A DNA stretch of 50,812 nt from Thermodesulfovibrionia bacterium (GTDB lineage Bacteria > Nitrospirota > Thermodesulfovibrionia > UBA6902 > BMS3Bbin08). The stretch lies in assembly GCA_030694425.1 (NCBI GenBank), contig JAUXYI010000047.1, forward strand, positions 1-50,812, written 5' to 3'. Position numbers and translations under genes: made by a program. The notes under the pieces are model-generated. The model did no database searches. It saw only the letters and a list, made by a program, of their open reading frames with translations, and was not told the DNA's origin. This document shows positions 9,289 to 17,108 of the stretch, one piece after another (within the stretch, counting starts at the first letter, position 1; each line of letters starts with the position of its first letter).

Positions 9289-9876
9289 ATGAAATATATT
9301 AGAAAACTTTATGATTGGGTACTGCAGTGGGCAGATACGCCTTATTCTGTTCCAGCCCTTTTTATACTTGCTTTTACCGAGTCCTCTTTTTTCCCGATTC
9401 CGCCTGATGTGCTTTTAATAACATTGTCACTGTCTTTTCCTAAAAGGGCTTTTAAATATGCTACTGTCTGTACTATTGGCTCTGTCATCGGGGGAATGTT
9501 TGGTTATTTTATAGGCTATGAACTTATGGAAATAATAGGGATGCCAATATTAAACTTTTACGGTGCAATGGATAAGTATGAACATATTCAAGTCCTTTAC
9601 ATGAAATACGACGCATGGGCAATTGGAATTGCCGGATTCACCCCGATACCTTATAAAGTATTTACAATTGCTGCTGGTGCGTTTAAAATTGACTTTTTAG
9701 TTTTTGTTCTGGCTTCAATTGCGGGGAGGGCAGGAAGATTTTTTCTCGTGTCAGCTATTATCTATATTTTTGGCTCCCCAATAAAAAATTTTATAGATAA
9801 ATATTTTAATCTCTTGACATTTGCTTTCTTTGCGCTCCTGATACTTGGTTTTTTAGTAATAAAGTATGTGCTTTAG
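9289..9876 (+). CDS. VTT/DedA-like (YqaA family) inner-membrane protein
   Basis: The protein has 195 residues from the ATG at 9289; an upstream TTG at 9244 would overlap the TPR gene. It has four to five membrane helices. The family's re-entrant motif 'FTESSFFPIPPDVLLI' is near residue 28, and 'GFTPIPYKVFTIAAGAF' near 112 is diagnostic of the VTT/SNARE-associated domain. The family is linked to lipid scrambling or transport and membrane homeostasis. It is the second gene after the TPR protein, with a 10-base gap and no clear ribosome site. Confidence 0.8.
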   Translation: MKYIRKLYDWVLQWADTPYSVPALFILAFTESSFFPIPPDVLLITLSLSFPKRAFKYATVCTIGSVIGGMFGYFIGYELMEIIGMPILNFYGAMDKYEHIQVLYMKYDAWAIGIAGFTPIPYKVFTIAAGAFKIDFLVFVLASIAGRAGRFFLVSAIIYIFGSPIKNFIDKYFNLLTFAFFALLILGFLVIKYVL

Positions 9877-9898
9877 TGCAAACTATCTCTTAAAAAGT

Positions 9899-9998
9899 TG
9901 TCATTCCTGCGGAGGCAGGAATCCATGGTTTTTAAAAGGAACTGGTTTCCTGTTTTCACAGAAACGATGTCTGGATTCCCGCTTTCGCGGGAATGACT
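9899..9998. repeat. Facing pair of CATTCC...GGAATCCA palindromic repeats
   Basis: GTCATTCCTGCGGAGGCAGG begins the left copy and 'ctggattcccgctttcgcgg' the right, in opposite orientation. Each is itself a hairpin. It sits between the convergent VTT and ppdK genes and could act as a bidirectional terminator. Confidence 0.7.
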
Positions 9999-10036
9999 GG
10001 ACTAAAAAGTGTAAAGAGGCATTTAGGGATAAAACA

Positions 10037-12763
10037 CTATCGTTTCTTTACCTTTTCCTTAATCACTGCCTGGGCTGCTGCAAATCTTGCAATAGGAACT
10101 CTGAAAGGTGAACAACTTACATAATTAAGGCCGATGTTATGGCAGAATTCAACTGACTTTGGCTCTCCTCCGTGCTCGCCGCATATCCCCATCTTGAGAT
10201 TCTTTTTAGCCTTCCTGCCTTTTTCAACTGCAATGCGCATAAAGGCTCCCACGCCTTCGATGTCAATGGTAATAAACGGGTCGTCTTTCAATATTCCATG
10301 CTCTACATAGAAGGGCAGGAATCTTCCGGCGTCGTCTCTTGAAAGGCCATATACTGTCTGGGTAAGGTCATTTGTTCCGAATGAATAGAAGTCTGCAATA
10401 GGCGCTATCTCATCTGAGGTTACACAGGCTCTCGGCAGTTCTATCATTGTTCCTACTGTGTAAGGCACTTTTACTTTGTATTCTTTCTGAACCCCTCCTG
10501 CAACAGATACCACGAGATTTTTCATTACCTCAAGTTCTTTCACATGACCAACAAGGGGAATCATTATTTCCGGGATAACCTTTACCTTCTGTTTTGTTAG
10601 CTCGCATGCAGCTTCCATTATAGCCTGTGCCTGCATTTCGTATATTTCCGGGAATGTTACGCCAAGACGGCATCCGCGATGGCCAAGCATGGGATTAAAT
10701 TCATGGAGGGATTTATTTTTATTGTTGAGCTGGTCAAACGGCACGCCCATTTCATTTGAAAGTTCCATTAGTTCATTGTCTGTATGAGGAAGAAATTCAT
10801 GCAATGGCGGGTCAAGGAGCCTTATAGTTACAGGCAGTCCTTCCATAGCCTTAAATATGCCGATAAAGTCTCCTTTCTGCATTGGAAGGAGTTTGGCAAG
10901 TGCCTTTTTCCTTCCCTCAAGGGTATCAGAAAGTATCATTTCCCTGACTGCCTTTATCCTGTCAGGTCCAAAGAACATGTGCTCTGTTCTACAAAGACCG
11001 ATTCCTTGAGCGCCATAATTTCTTGCTACGGCAGCATCATTTGGAGTATCAGCATTTGCTCTAACTTTTAATGTCCTGACCTGGTCAGCCCATTTCATCA
11101 GTTCCTTGTACCACGGGTTATTTTCAGGGTCAACAGGCAGTAAGTTCAGCTTGCCTTCATACACTCGTCCTTTTGTTCCATTCAGTGTAATCCAGTCACT
11201 CTCTCTGATTACCCTGCCGTTGACGTGTATTTCTTTTTTCGGTAAGTCTATGTGAAGTGATGAACAGCCGACTATGCAGCATTTCCCCCATCCCCTTGCA
11301 ACAAGCGCTGCATGGCTTGTCATCCCGCCTCTTGCAGTGAGGATTGCCTCTGCAGCATGCATTCCGTGTACATCCTCAGGTGAAGTTTCATTTCTTACGA
11401 GTATTACTTTTTCGCCTCTCTTTGCCCATGCCTCTGCATCATCAGCAGTAAAAACAACTTTTCCTGTGGCGCCGCCCGGACCTGCCGGAAGCCCTTTTGC
11501 AAGTTCAACAGCTTTATTTTCCTCAGCAGGGTCAACACTCGGATGAAGAAGCTCATCTATCTGCTCAGGCTTGACACGCGAAATTGCCATTTCTTTGGTG
11601 ATTAATTTTGATTTTGCCATTTCAACTGCCATGCGTATAGCAGCCTGACCATTTCTTTTGCCAACCCTTGTCTGGAGCATCCAGAGCTTTCCATCCTCTA
11701 TGGTGAATTCAATGTCCTGCATATCCCTGTAATGCTTCTCAAGGTTTTTCTCAATGGTGAATAATTCTTTGTATAATTGCGGCATTGCTTCTTCAAGAGA
11801 GTGTAGATGCTGAGTGTCATCTGTCTTACCGTCCTTATTTACAGGATTAGGAGTTCTGATGCCTGCCACAACATCCTCGCCCTGTGCATTTGGCAGCCAT
11901 TCACCAAAAAACATGTCTTCCCCTGTTGCAGGGTTACGCGTAAAAGCAACGCCTGTGGCTGAATTATCTCCTGTATTGCCGAAGACCATGGACTGGACAT
12001 TTACTGCTGTTCCCCATTCTTCAGGGATTTTTTCAATCCTGCGGTATGACACTGCGCGTTTTCCCATCCATGACTGAAATACTGCGCCTATGCCGCCCCA
12101 TAGTTGTTCCTTATGGTCGTCCGGAAATTCTTTCTTAAGCGTCTCTTTAATGATTATTTTAAATTCGTCACAAAGTCTTTTCAGGTCATCAACAGTCATC
12201 TCAGTATCATTTTTATATCCTTTTTCTTTTTTCACCCTTTCCATTGCATGCTCAAGTCTTACACGGATGCCTTCTCCTTTAGGCTCTATGCCTGCTGCCT
12301 TTTCCATCACAACATCAGAATACATCATGAGCAGGCGGCGGTAGGCGTCATATACAAAACGTTCGTTATTTGTCTTTTTTATAATGCCGGGGATTGTTTT
12401 TGTTGTTAAACCGACATTTAATACAGTTTCCATCATTCCAGGCATGGAACTGCGCGCTCCGGAGCGCACTGAAACCAGAAGAGGGTCATTAGGGTCTCCA
12501 AATTTTTTCCCGATTATCTTTTCAACCCTTGAGAGAGCGGTATCCACCTGTTTTTTAAGTTCCTTTGGATATTTGCGGTTATTTTTGTAATAGAGGGTAC
12601 AAACCTCGGTTGTTATAGTAAATCCAGGCGGTACAGGGAGCCTTAAATCGCGGTGCCCTGCCATCTCAGCCAGGTTTGCGCCTTTGCCTCCAAGGAGATT
12701 TTTCATGCTGGTATTTCCGTCAGCTTTACCATTGCCGAAAAAATAAACATATTTTTTAGCCAT
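10037..12763 (-). CDS. ppdK: Pyruvate, phosphate dikinase
   Basis: The protein has 908 residues, full family length. It interconverts pyruvate + ATP + Pi and PEP + AMP + PPi in the cytosol. Domains in order: ATP-grasp domain ('GGKGANLAEMAG', near residue 25), swivelling phosphohistidine domain ('GGMTSHAALVARGWGKCC', His near 480), and PEP/pyruvate TIM barrel ('RTEHMFFGPDRI', 'GHRGCRLG', 'GTNDLTQ', 'GICGEHGG' with the catalytic Cys). The start ATG at 12763 has GGAGG seven bases upstream. In an organism using the acetyl-CoA pathway it fits PEP formation from pyruvate, i.e. anabolic gluconeogenesis. It stands alone and is convergent with the preceding gene. Confidence 0.97.
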   Translation of the reverse strand: MAKKYVYFFGNGKADGNTSMKNLLGGKGANLAEMAGHRDLRLPVPPGFTITTEVCTLYYKNNRKYPKELKKQVDTALSRVEKIIGKKFGDPNDPLLVSVRSGARSSMPGMMETVLNVGLTTKTIPGIIKKTNNERFVYDAYRRLLMMYSDVVMEKAAGIEPKGEGIRVRLEHAMERVKKEKGYKNDTEMTVDDLKRLCDEFKIIIKETLKKEFPDDHKEQLWGGIGAVFQSWMGKRAVSYRRIEKIPEEWGTAVNVQSMVFGNTGDNSATGVAFTRNPATGEDMFFGEWLPNAQGEDVVAGIRTPNPVNKDGKTDDTQHLHSLEEAMPQLYKELFTIEKNLEKHYRDMQDIEFTIEDGKLWMLQTRVGKRNGQAAIRMAVEMAKSKLITKEMAISRVKPEQIDELLHPSVDPAEENKAVELAKGLPAGPGGATGKVVFTADDAEAWAKRGEKVILVRNETSPEDVHGMHAAEAILTARGGMTSHAALVARGWGKCCIVGCSSLHIDLPKKEIHVNGRVIRESDWITLNGTKGRVYEGKLNLLPVDPENNPWYKELMKWADQVRTLKVRANADTPNDAAVARNYGAQGIGLCRTEHMFFGPDRIKAVREMILSDTLEGRKKALAKLLPMQKGDFIGIFKAMEGLPVTIRLLDPPLHEFLPHTDNELMELSNEMGVPFDQLNNKNKSLHEFNPMLGHRGCRLGVTFPEIYEMQAQAIMEAACELTKQKVKVIPEIMIPLVGHVKELEVMKNLVVSVAGGVQKEYKVKVPYTVGTMIELPRACVTSDEIAPIADFYSFGTNDLTQTVYGLSRDDAGRFLPFYVEHGILKDDPFITIDIEGVGAFMRIAVEKGRKAKKNLKMGICGEHGGEPKSVEFCHNIGLNYVSCSPFRVPIARFAAAQAVIKEKVKKR

Positions 12764-12993
12764 TCTAATCCTCCAGATTTATTAGATTAAAATTCAAAAA
12801 TTATATACAGAATTAAGGAGTTAAATATTCTACAAAAAATCAGAGCCTAAATTCAACACATAAAATTTTCAAGATTAAACGACATTAATTTCGTAATTTG
12901 ACTTCCATGTATTATGGAATTATTATATGGAGAATCTAAAAACAAATCCGTAATAGATTTTTTAAGAGGGTAACCCTCTACGAGTCATCGACA

Positions 12994-13767
12994 ATGCCAG
13001 AGGCAAAATTGAAAGTCATTCTTTTGCGTTATACGCCAGATCCAGAGGAAACCGTGGCAATGGCTGCAAAGCTTTGCTACAGCCCTTCTGATATTGAATC
13101 TCTAAAAGAGAAAATAGAGACAAAAGACCAGAAGGCATTTGTTGAGAAGCTTGTAAAAATGGGGCATATGAGCCCCATTGAACACCCATCTTTTACCTTT
13201 GCGATAGAGGGGATTTCCCGGGCTTGTTCGCACCAGCTTGTACGACACAGACTCGCATCATACAGTCAGCAGTCACAGAGGTATGTGTCAGAACACAGAG
13301 GGCAGAACACAGAACACAGAACACAGACATTCGATTATATAGTTCCTCCATCTATAGCGCAGGACAAGGAGGCGAAAAAAATATTTGAGAATTTCATGGT
13401 TGATGCACAAAAGGCATATGACATTCTTATTGAAAAATTAAATAACAAAGGGGTAAGCGGCGAGTCAGCAAATCAGGATGCACGGTTTGTTCTTCCCAAT
13501 GCCGCTGAGACAAAAATTATGGTCACAATGAATGCAAGAGAGTTATTGCACTTTTTCAGGCAGAGATGTTGTGAAAGGGCGCAGTGGGAAATAAGGCAGA
13601 TGGCGGAAGAAATGTTAAAACTTGTCAAAAAAGTTGCTCCAACTATATTTCATAAAGCAGGGCCGGGATGTCTTCATGCGCCGTGTCCTGAAGGTGAATA
13701 TTCATGTGGGAAAATAGAAGAGGTGAGGAAGAAGTACGGAGTTAAAAAGTCAAAAGGAGATGGCTAA
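12994..13767 (+). CDS. thyX: FAD-dependent thymidylate synthase
   Basis: The protein has 257 residues. It makes dTMP from dUMP using methylene-THF as carbon donor and FADH2. The ThyX signature is present: 'RHRLASYSQQSQRY' near residue 80. Also typical are 'GHMSPIEHPSFTFAIEG' and 'NARELLHFFRQRCCERAQWE'. Immediately after the signature lies an in-frame low-complexity insert, 'HRGQNTEHRTQT', encoded by ACAGAACACAG-type repeats (13290-13330) that match intergenic repeats of this genome. The core motifs before and after the insert are intact, so the enzyme is probably active. Start: ATG at 12994, with no clear ribosome site. Confidence 0.93.
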   Translation: MPEAKLKVILLRYTPDPEETVAMAAKLCYSPSDIESLKEKIETKDQKAFVEKLVKMGHMSPIEHPSFTFAIEGISRACSHQLVRHRLASYSQQSQRYVSEHRGQNTEHRTQTFDYIVPPSIAQDKEAKKIFENFMVDAQKAYDILIEKLNNKGVSGESANQDARFVLPNAAETKIMVTMNARELLHFFRQRCCERAQWEIRQMAEEMLKLVKKVAPTIFHKAGPGCLHAPCPEGEYSCGKIEEVRKKYGVKKSKGDG

Positions 13768-13768
13768 G

Positions 13769-13981
13769 ATGGCAACCAAAATGGAGATTTTTGACCTGGG
13801 CAGGGTAGTGCTTGCAATAGAGAAATACAAAAAATCAGAAGCATCTATTGAAAAGGCTGTAAGGATAGCCGGGGTTTCTATCTCAAGAATGTTGGATATA
13901 TTTAAGGAATATGGTGTTGAGGCAAACATAGAATACGAGGATTATTTAAAAGGGCTGAAGAGTTTAAGAAAGATATGGTAG
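13769..13981 (+). CDS. Small helical protein, putative helix-turn-helix/antitoxin-like
   Basis: The protein has about 70 residues: 'MATKMEIFDLGRVVLAIEKY', then 'ASIEKAVRIAGVSISRMLDI' and 'FKEYGVEANIEYEDYLKGL'. The pattern (helix, turn, helix, acidic tail) resembles UPF0175-type or ribbon-helix small regulators, but the match is weak. ATG at 13769 is chosen over 13760 because AAGGAG (13754-13759) has proper spacing only to it. It starts two bases after the thyX stop, so it is translationally coupled to thyX. Its role is unknown. Confidence 0.55.
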   Translation: MATKMEIFDLGRVVLAIEKYKKSEASIEKAVRIAGVSISRMLDIFKEYGVEANIEYEDYLKGLKSLRKIW

Positions 13982-14251
13982 GAGTTTTTGTTAAGTGGAA
14001 TTAAAGCACGTGTTGTTTTAAACGTAGGTTTTTTTCTGTCACACTTTCCTTTTGTTGTTTTTTATTTTGACACTTAACCATTAATTATGAGGCCGAAAGG
14101 GCGCATAGTTTTACATCATTTCGGCAGTATAATCCCTGAAATATACGCCATTTCAGCCGCATAACTTCCCTTGATATTAAGATGGTATTATTTTAGAACA
14201 AGGTCTCTGAAAGCTCAACAACAAACTTTAGACTGTTATGGAAATCCTACA
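13982..14251. other. Intergenic flank of the IS30 element
   Basis: No gene is seen. It contains the 13-mer AAACTTTAGACTG at 14223-14235, which recurs in the same orientation at 15908-15920 beyond the IS and GIY-YIG genes. Confidence 0.4.
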
Positions 14252-15301
14252 TTCAATCTCGAAGTGCAACACAAGAAGAAGCGACTTCGTTTGGTGTTTT
14301 AAACCCCAGACATTTTCTGGGGCGGTTATTTATCAAAGTTTCGATCTGAGCGATGTGCTCATCTGAAATCTTACTGAAATCCGTACCCTTTGGCAAATAC
14401 CATCTAACAAGACCGTTTGTATTTTCGTTTGTACCCCTTTGCCATGAAGCATACGGGCGAGCAAAGTAGCACTTGATGCCGATAGCAGCGGTAATCTCCT
14501 GATGTCCAGCATTCTCTGATCCGTTGTCCATGGTTAAAGTTCTTCTGGCTTTATCGGGAAAATTGTTTAATCTGTTAACAACAGCTTTACACGTTTCAGC
14601 GGCAGATTTCCTCTGGAGCTTTGTAAGTATAAGCAGTCTGCTCTTGCGTTCAACCAGAGAACTGAGGGAGACGGTACTTTTTCTGGACACCAAACTGTCA
14701 CCCTCCCAATGCCCAAACTGTTGACGAGTCTCTACTAATGCAGGTCTTGCTTCTATCGGAATGCGATTTGGTATCTTGGTTTTTTGTGTTTTTCTGCCTA
14801 TTCCTTTCTGCTTGCGCTTCCGGTGTGCACGCCTTAAGCAATCTATTAACCCTTTTCTATCAGCAGTCTTTGAATCATAAATATACTGATAAATTGCCTC
14901 GTAACTAATGGAGAGTCCTGGATGTTCTGTTTCGATCCTCCCGGAAATCTGTTCAGGTGACCACCCTTCTTTCAACTTGCTGTGTACATATGCCAATATC
15001 TGGCTGTTTTTCAGCCGAGGACGTTTACAAGCTTCCCGCTTCCTTTGTTCTGCTCTTCCATGTGCCCTGTGCGATAGGTACAGCTTGTACTCTGAGGATG
15101 AATTCCTTCCCAACTCCCTTGAAATCGTCCCTTTGTTCCTCCCAATGACCCTGGCTATTTCACTTATTGCTTTCCCTTCTGACTTCATTACGGTTATCTT
15201 GTCTCTTTCTTCAAGGCTTAAATGATTATATCGTTTTTCCATAGACACTTAAGATAGCATTTCCCTTTCTGCTCTCCCAAGTGTTGCACTTCATTATTGA
15301 A
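14252..15301. mobile_element. Intact IS30-family insertion sequence
   Basis: Terminal inverted repeats are visible. The left end (14253-14272) and the reverse complement of the right end (15281-15300) share TCAAT, three unmatched bases, then GAAGTGCAACAC. The left repeat lies inside the last codons of the transposase. A single full-length transposase fills the element. No clear target duplication of 2-4 bases was identified by eye, so the exact ends are uncertain by a base or two. Confidence 0.85.
14253..15248 (-). CDS. IS30 family transposase
   Basis: The protein has 331 residues, the usual IS30 size, with no frame break, so the element may still move. The N-terminal helix-turn-helix is 'YNHLSLEERDKITVMKSEGK' followed by 'SEIARVIGRNKGTISREL'. 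The DDE catalytic core is 'FGHWEGDSLV' (first Asp), 'TMDNGSENAGH' (second Asp) and 'SWQRGTNENTNGLVRWYLPK' (Glu). It cuts and joins the element's ends through a circular intermediate in this family. The C-terminus 'SSCVALRD' is encoded by the terminal inverted repeat itself. Confidence 0.95.
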   Translation of the reverse strand: MSMEKRYNHLSLEERDKITVMKSEGKAISEIARVIGRNKGTISRELGRNSSSEYKLYLSHRAHGRAEQRKREACKRPRLKNSQILAYVHSKLKEGWSPEQISGRIETEHPGLSISYEAIYQYIYDSKTADRKGLIDCLRRAHRKRKQKGIGRKTQKTKIPNRIPIEARPALVETRQQFGHWEGDSLVSRKSTVSLSSLVERKSRLLILTKLQRKSAAETCKAVVNRLNNFPDKARRTLTMDNGSENAGHQEITAAIGIKCYFARPYASWQRGTNENTNGLVRWYLPKGTDFSKISDEHIAQIETLINNRPRKCLGFKTPNEVASSCVALRD

Positions 15302-15328
15302 CTGGCGAATATCATTTGTGCACTATTT

Positions 15329-15463
15329 GTAAAAATCATAATTGCACATGTTAAGTTGACCACTTGTTTCTTCGACGGAAAACTAATATATTAGTTTCAA
15401 TATATTAGTTTCGTCACGCAGTTAGTTTGTTTCGTCATTCCTGCGAAGGCAGGAATCCAGAGA
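15329..15463. repeat. Palindromes and repeat upstream of the GIY-YIG gene
   Basis: It holds a perfect 18-base palindrome AAACTAATATATTAGTTT (15380-15397), partly repeated at 15400-15411. The palindromic repeat 'cgtcattcctgcgaaggcag...' follows at 15433-15463, just before the start codon. A 21-base block at 15329-15349 recurs inverted at 15878-15898 with three mismatches. Confidence 0.55.
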
Positions 15464-15469
15464 TATTGA

Positions 15470-15787
15470 ATGAAGAAATTTTATGTTTATATTCTTTGTA
15501 ATAAACGAAATGGCACTTTATATACAGGCATTACATCCGATCTTATTAAGCGTATTTATGAACACAAAAATAATCTGGTTGAAGGTTTTACTCAGAAACA
15601 CAATATTCACCGGTTAGTCTGGTATGAGATACATGAAACAGCAAAGACTGCCATCAGCAGAGAAAAACAAATAAAAGCATGGAAACGGCAGTGGAAACTG
15701 AGACTTATAGAGAAGAATAATTCTGAATGGAATGATTTATATGATATTATTTGTGAAGACACTGGATTCCTGCCTTCGCAGGAATGA
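15470..15787 (+). CDS. GIY-YIG domain endonuclease-like protein
   Basis: The protein has 105 residues, a single-domain GIY-YIG protein of the UvrC N-terminal type. Motifs are 'FYVYILCNKRNGTLYTGIT' (the GIY...YIG pair), 'RIYEHKNNLVEGFTQKH' and 'AISREKQIKAWKRQWKLRLI', typical of the small YhbQ/UPF0213 set. It may cut structured DNA. Its last 11 codons and stop codon are made by a copy of the palindromic repeat (15764-15790), and another copy lies just before the start. This arrangement suggests the gene spreads with, or acts on, the repeat. The start ATG at 15470 lacks a clear ribosome site. Confidence 0.85.
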   Translation: MKKFYVYILCNKRNGTLYTGITSDLIKRIYEHKNNLVEGFTQKHNIHRLVWYEIHETAKTAISREKQIKAWKRQWKLRLIEKNNSEWNDLYDIICEDTGFLPSQE

Positions 15788-15835
15788 CACAATAAGCAGG
15801 AATGACACAATAAGCAGGAATGACACAATAAAAAG
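15764..15835. repeat. Palindromic repeat at the GIY-YIG stop plus short tandem copies
   Basis: 'ctggattcctgccttcgcag' starts the full copy, which mirrors the one at 15433. It is followed by three tandem copies of an 18-base unit containing AGGAATGACACAATA. They look like slipped copies of the repeat's right end. Confidence 0.75.
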
Positions 15836-15977
15836 AAAGAACTTACCTAATAATATGTGCACAAATACTTTCCCATATGTGCATAAATGATTTTTACGTA
15901 ACACAATAAACTTTAGACTGGAATTATTCCCTTCTTTAGCAATGAGGGGAAAAAGGAGATAAAAGCAAATTGCTTTC

Positions 15978-16418
15978 TTATTCTCTTAATCTTTGATAAT
16001 CCTCTATCCACTTTACAAAACTGAAGTGATGTTTGAGACTATTGAAGAGTTTTTTATCGGCTGTCAGGAATGGGATATGCTTTGATTCAGCAACAGCTAT
16101 ATATGCTCCGTCATATGCGCTTAAGTGATGTTTTGTAGAGATATCAAATATTCTGTCTTTCAATGGTTCAATATCCTCTCTGGCAATCTCGATTCCGAGT
16201 ATTTCATCCATCAGTTCTTTTGCCCTTTCTTTTGGGAAACGCGCCATCCTTGCGGCAACGAGACAGGCATTGATTATTTCATAAGTAATAAGGTTTGGCG
16301 CATGAAATGTAACAGCCCCCCTTGCGTAATCGCTGATAAGATTCTGTGCTTCTGCATGGCCTGTTTCATCAGGGAAATAAGCTTTCAATAAAACTCCTGA
16401 GTCAATCGTTATAATCAT
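15978..16418 (-). CDS. vapC: VapC-type PIN domain toxin
   Basis: The protein has 146 residues. It is a PIN ribonuclease: 'TIDSGVLLKAYFPDE' gives the first acidic residue (Asp6), 'LITYEIINACL' the conserved Glu, 'LSAYDGAYIAVAES' and 'FLTADKKLF' the remaining Asp ligands for magnesium. Toxins of this family cleave tRNA or rRNA when free of antitoxin. Its ATG overlaps the antitoxin stop by four bases, so it is translationally coupled. Part of this gene's 3' half (15996-16123) is duplicated at 24326-24453. Confidence 0.9.
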   Translation of the reverse strand: MIITIDSGVLLKAYFPDETGHAEAQNLISDYARGAVTFHAPNLITYEIINACLVAARMARFPKERAKELMDEILGIEIAREDIEPLKDRIFDISTKHHLSAYDGAYIAVAESKHIPFLTADKKLFNSLKHHFSFVKWIEDYQRLRE

Positions 16419-16684
16419 AACCCTCTTCCTTCAAGTTCTCTTTTTGATGCAGCATAAACATCCTTTGCCTTAATACCGGTTTTTTGCATCTTCTTTGAGA
16501 TTTCGAGCATTTTCTGATAAGTTCTCAATTTTTTCAGGTCCGAATATTCTTTGTAAGGTAAAAGGGCTGCTACAGGGTGGCCTCTCTTGGTAATAACAAT
16601 GGCTTCATTTTTAGCAACAGACTCTTTTATAAGTCCTGTAAAATATTTTTTACCATCAGAAATAGTCACAATTTTTATTGCCAT
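16415..16684 (-). CDS. Phd/YefM-type antitoxin
   Basis: The protein has 89 residues. The N-terminal Phd/YefM fold is clear: 'MAIKIVTISDGKKYFTGLIK', then 'NEAIVITKRGHPVAALLPYK'. The charged C-terminal tail would wrap the PIN toxin. AGGAGG lies nine bases before the ATG. The complex would repress its own promoter; the palindrome GACTATATAATATAGTC lies just upstream. Confidence 0.9.
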   Translation of the reverse strand: MAIKIVTISDGKKYFTGLIKESVAKNEAIVITKRGHPVAALLPYKEYSDLKKLRTYQKMLEISKKMQKTGIKAKDVYAASKRELEGRGL

Positions 16685-16699
16685 ATGTACACCTCCTTT

Positions 16700-16716
16700 G
16701 ACTATATAATATAGTC
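16700..16716. promoter_or_regulatory. Likely autoregulatory operator of the vapBC pair
   Basis: GACTATATAATATAGTC is a perfect 17-base palindrome about 15 bases upstream of the antitoxin start. It contains -10-like TATA sequence, as expected for an autorepressed toxin-antitoxin operon. Confidence 0.6.
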
Positions 16717-16797
16717 ATTTCCTTACAAAGTCAAATGAGCTTTTTTACGAGATGAGACCTTCTTCTTACTGTTTGGAGAAGGGTTGCTCTTTCTACA

Positions 16798-16962
16798 TCA
16801 GGACTTCTTTGACGTTACTGCATGAAAGGGGCTATATATCCTCTGAACATTGGTGCTGCCGCATTTAGGGCATTTTAGAATTTCTTCGTTTTTTTCTTTT
16901 AAAGAGATGTAAATGATAAAGTTTTCATTGCACTTAAGACATTTGTATTCATAAGCTGGCAT
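16798..16962 (-). CDS. FmdB-family zinc-ribbon protein
   Basis: The protein has 54 residues: 'MPAYEYKCLKCNENFIIYIS' and 'EILKCPKCGSTNVQRIYSPF'. Two CxxC pairs and the 'YEYKC' start are typical of the FmdB/CxxC regulatory protein family (PF09723), which has been linked to C1 metabolism regulation. AGGAGG lies ahead of the ATG at 16962. It lies next to cooC, which may reflect a C1 role, but that is inference. Confidence 0.75.
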   Translation of the reverse strand: MPAYEYKCLKCNENFIIYISLKEKNEEILKCPKCGSTNVQRIYSPFHAVTSKKS

Positions 16963-16982
16963 AAAACCTCCTTTTTATTTCC

Positions 16983-17062
16983 TTGTCATTCCGAGTCCAG
17001 ATGCTTTGAGGCGAGGAATCTCGTAGGGATTGCTTCGTTGCTTTGCTCCTCGCAATGACAAG
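16983..17062. repeat. Dispersed palindromic repeat, 'GCAATGAC' family
   Basis: The sequence runs from TGTCATTCCGAGTCCAGA to TCCTCGCAATGACA and folds on itself. It lies between the divergent zinc-ribbon gene and cooC. Confidence 0.65.
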
Positions 17063-17108
17063 ATTGTAAGTTTGCGTAATTCAATGTTATCTATGTTACC
17101 ATAAATTT

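Noticed and set aside
9866-10111. 81-codon ORF between VTT gene and ppdK
   Set aside because: It runs through a dispersed palindromic repeat ('CHSCGGRNPW' is repeat-encoded) and into the ppdK end; no ribosome site.
10784-12590. Several plus-strand ORFs inside ppdK
   Set aside because: They lie opposite a complete, strongly conserved ppdK frame and have no family signature.
15607-15828. Minus-strand ORF with repeated 'CHSCLL' peptide
   Set aside because: It is a translation of the repeat units opposite the GIY-YIG gene.
15788-15835. Three tandem 18-base units as a CRISPR array
   Set aside because: Units abut without unique spacers and match the end of a dispersed repeat.
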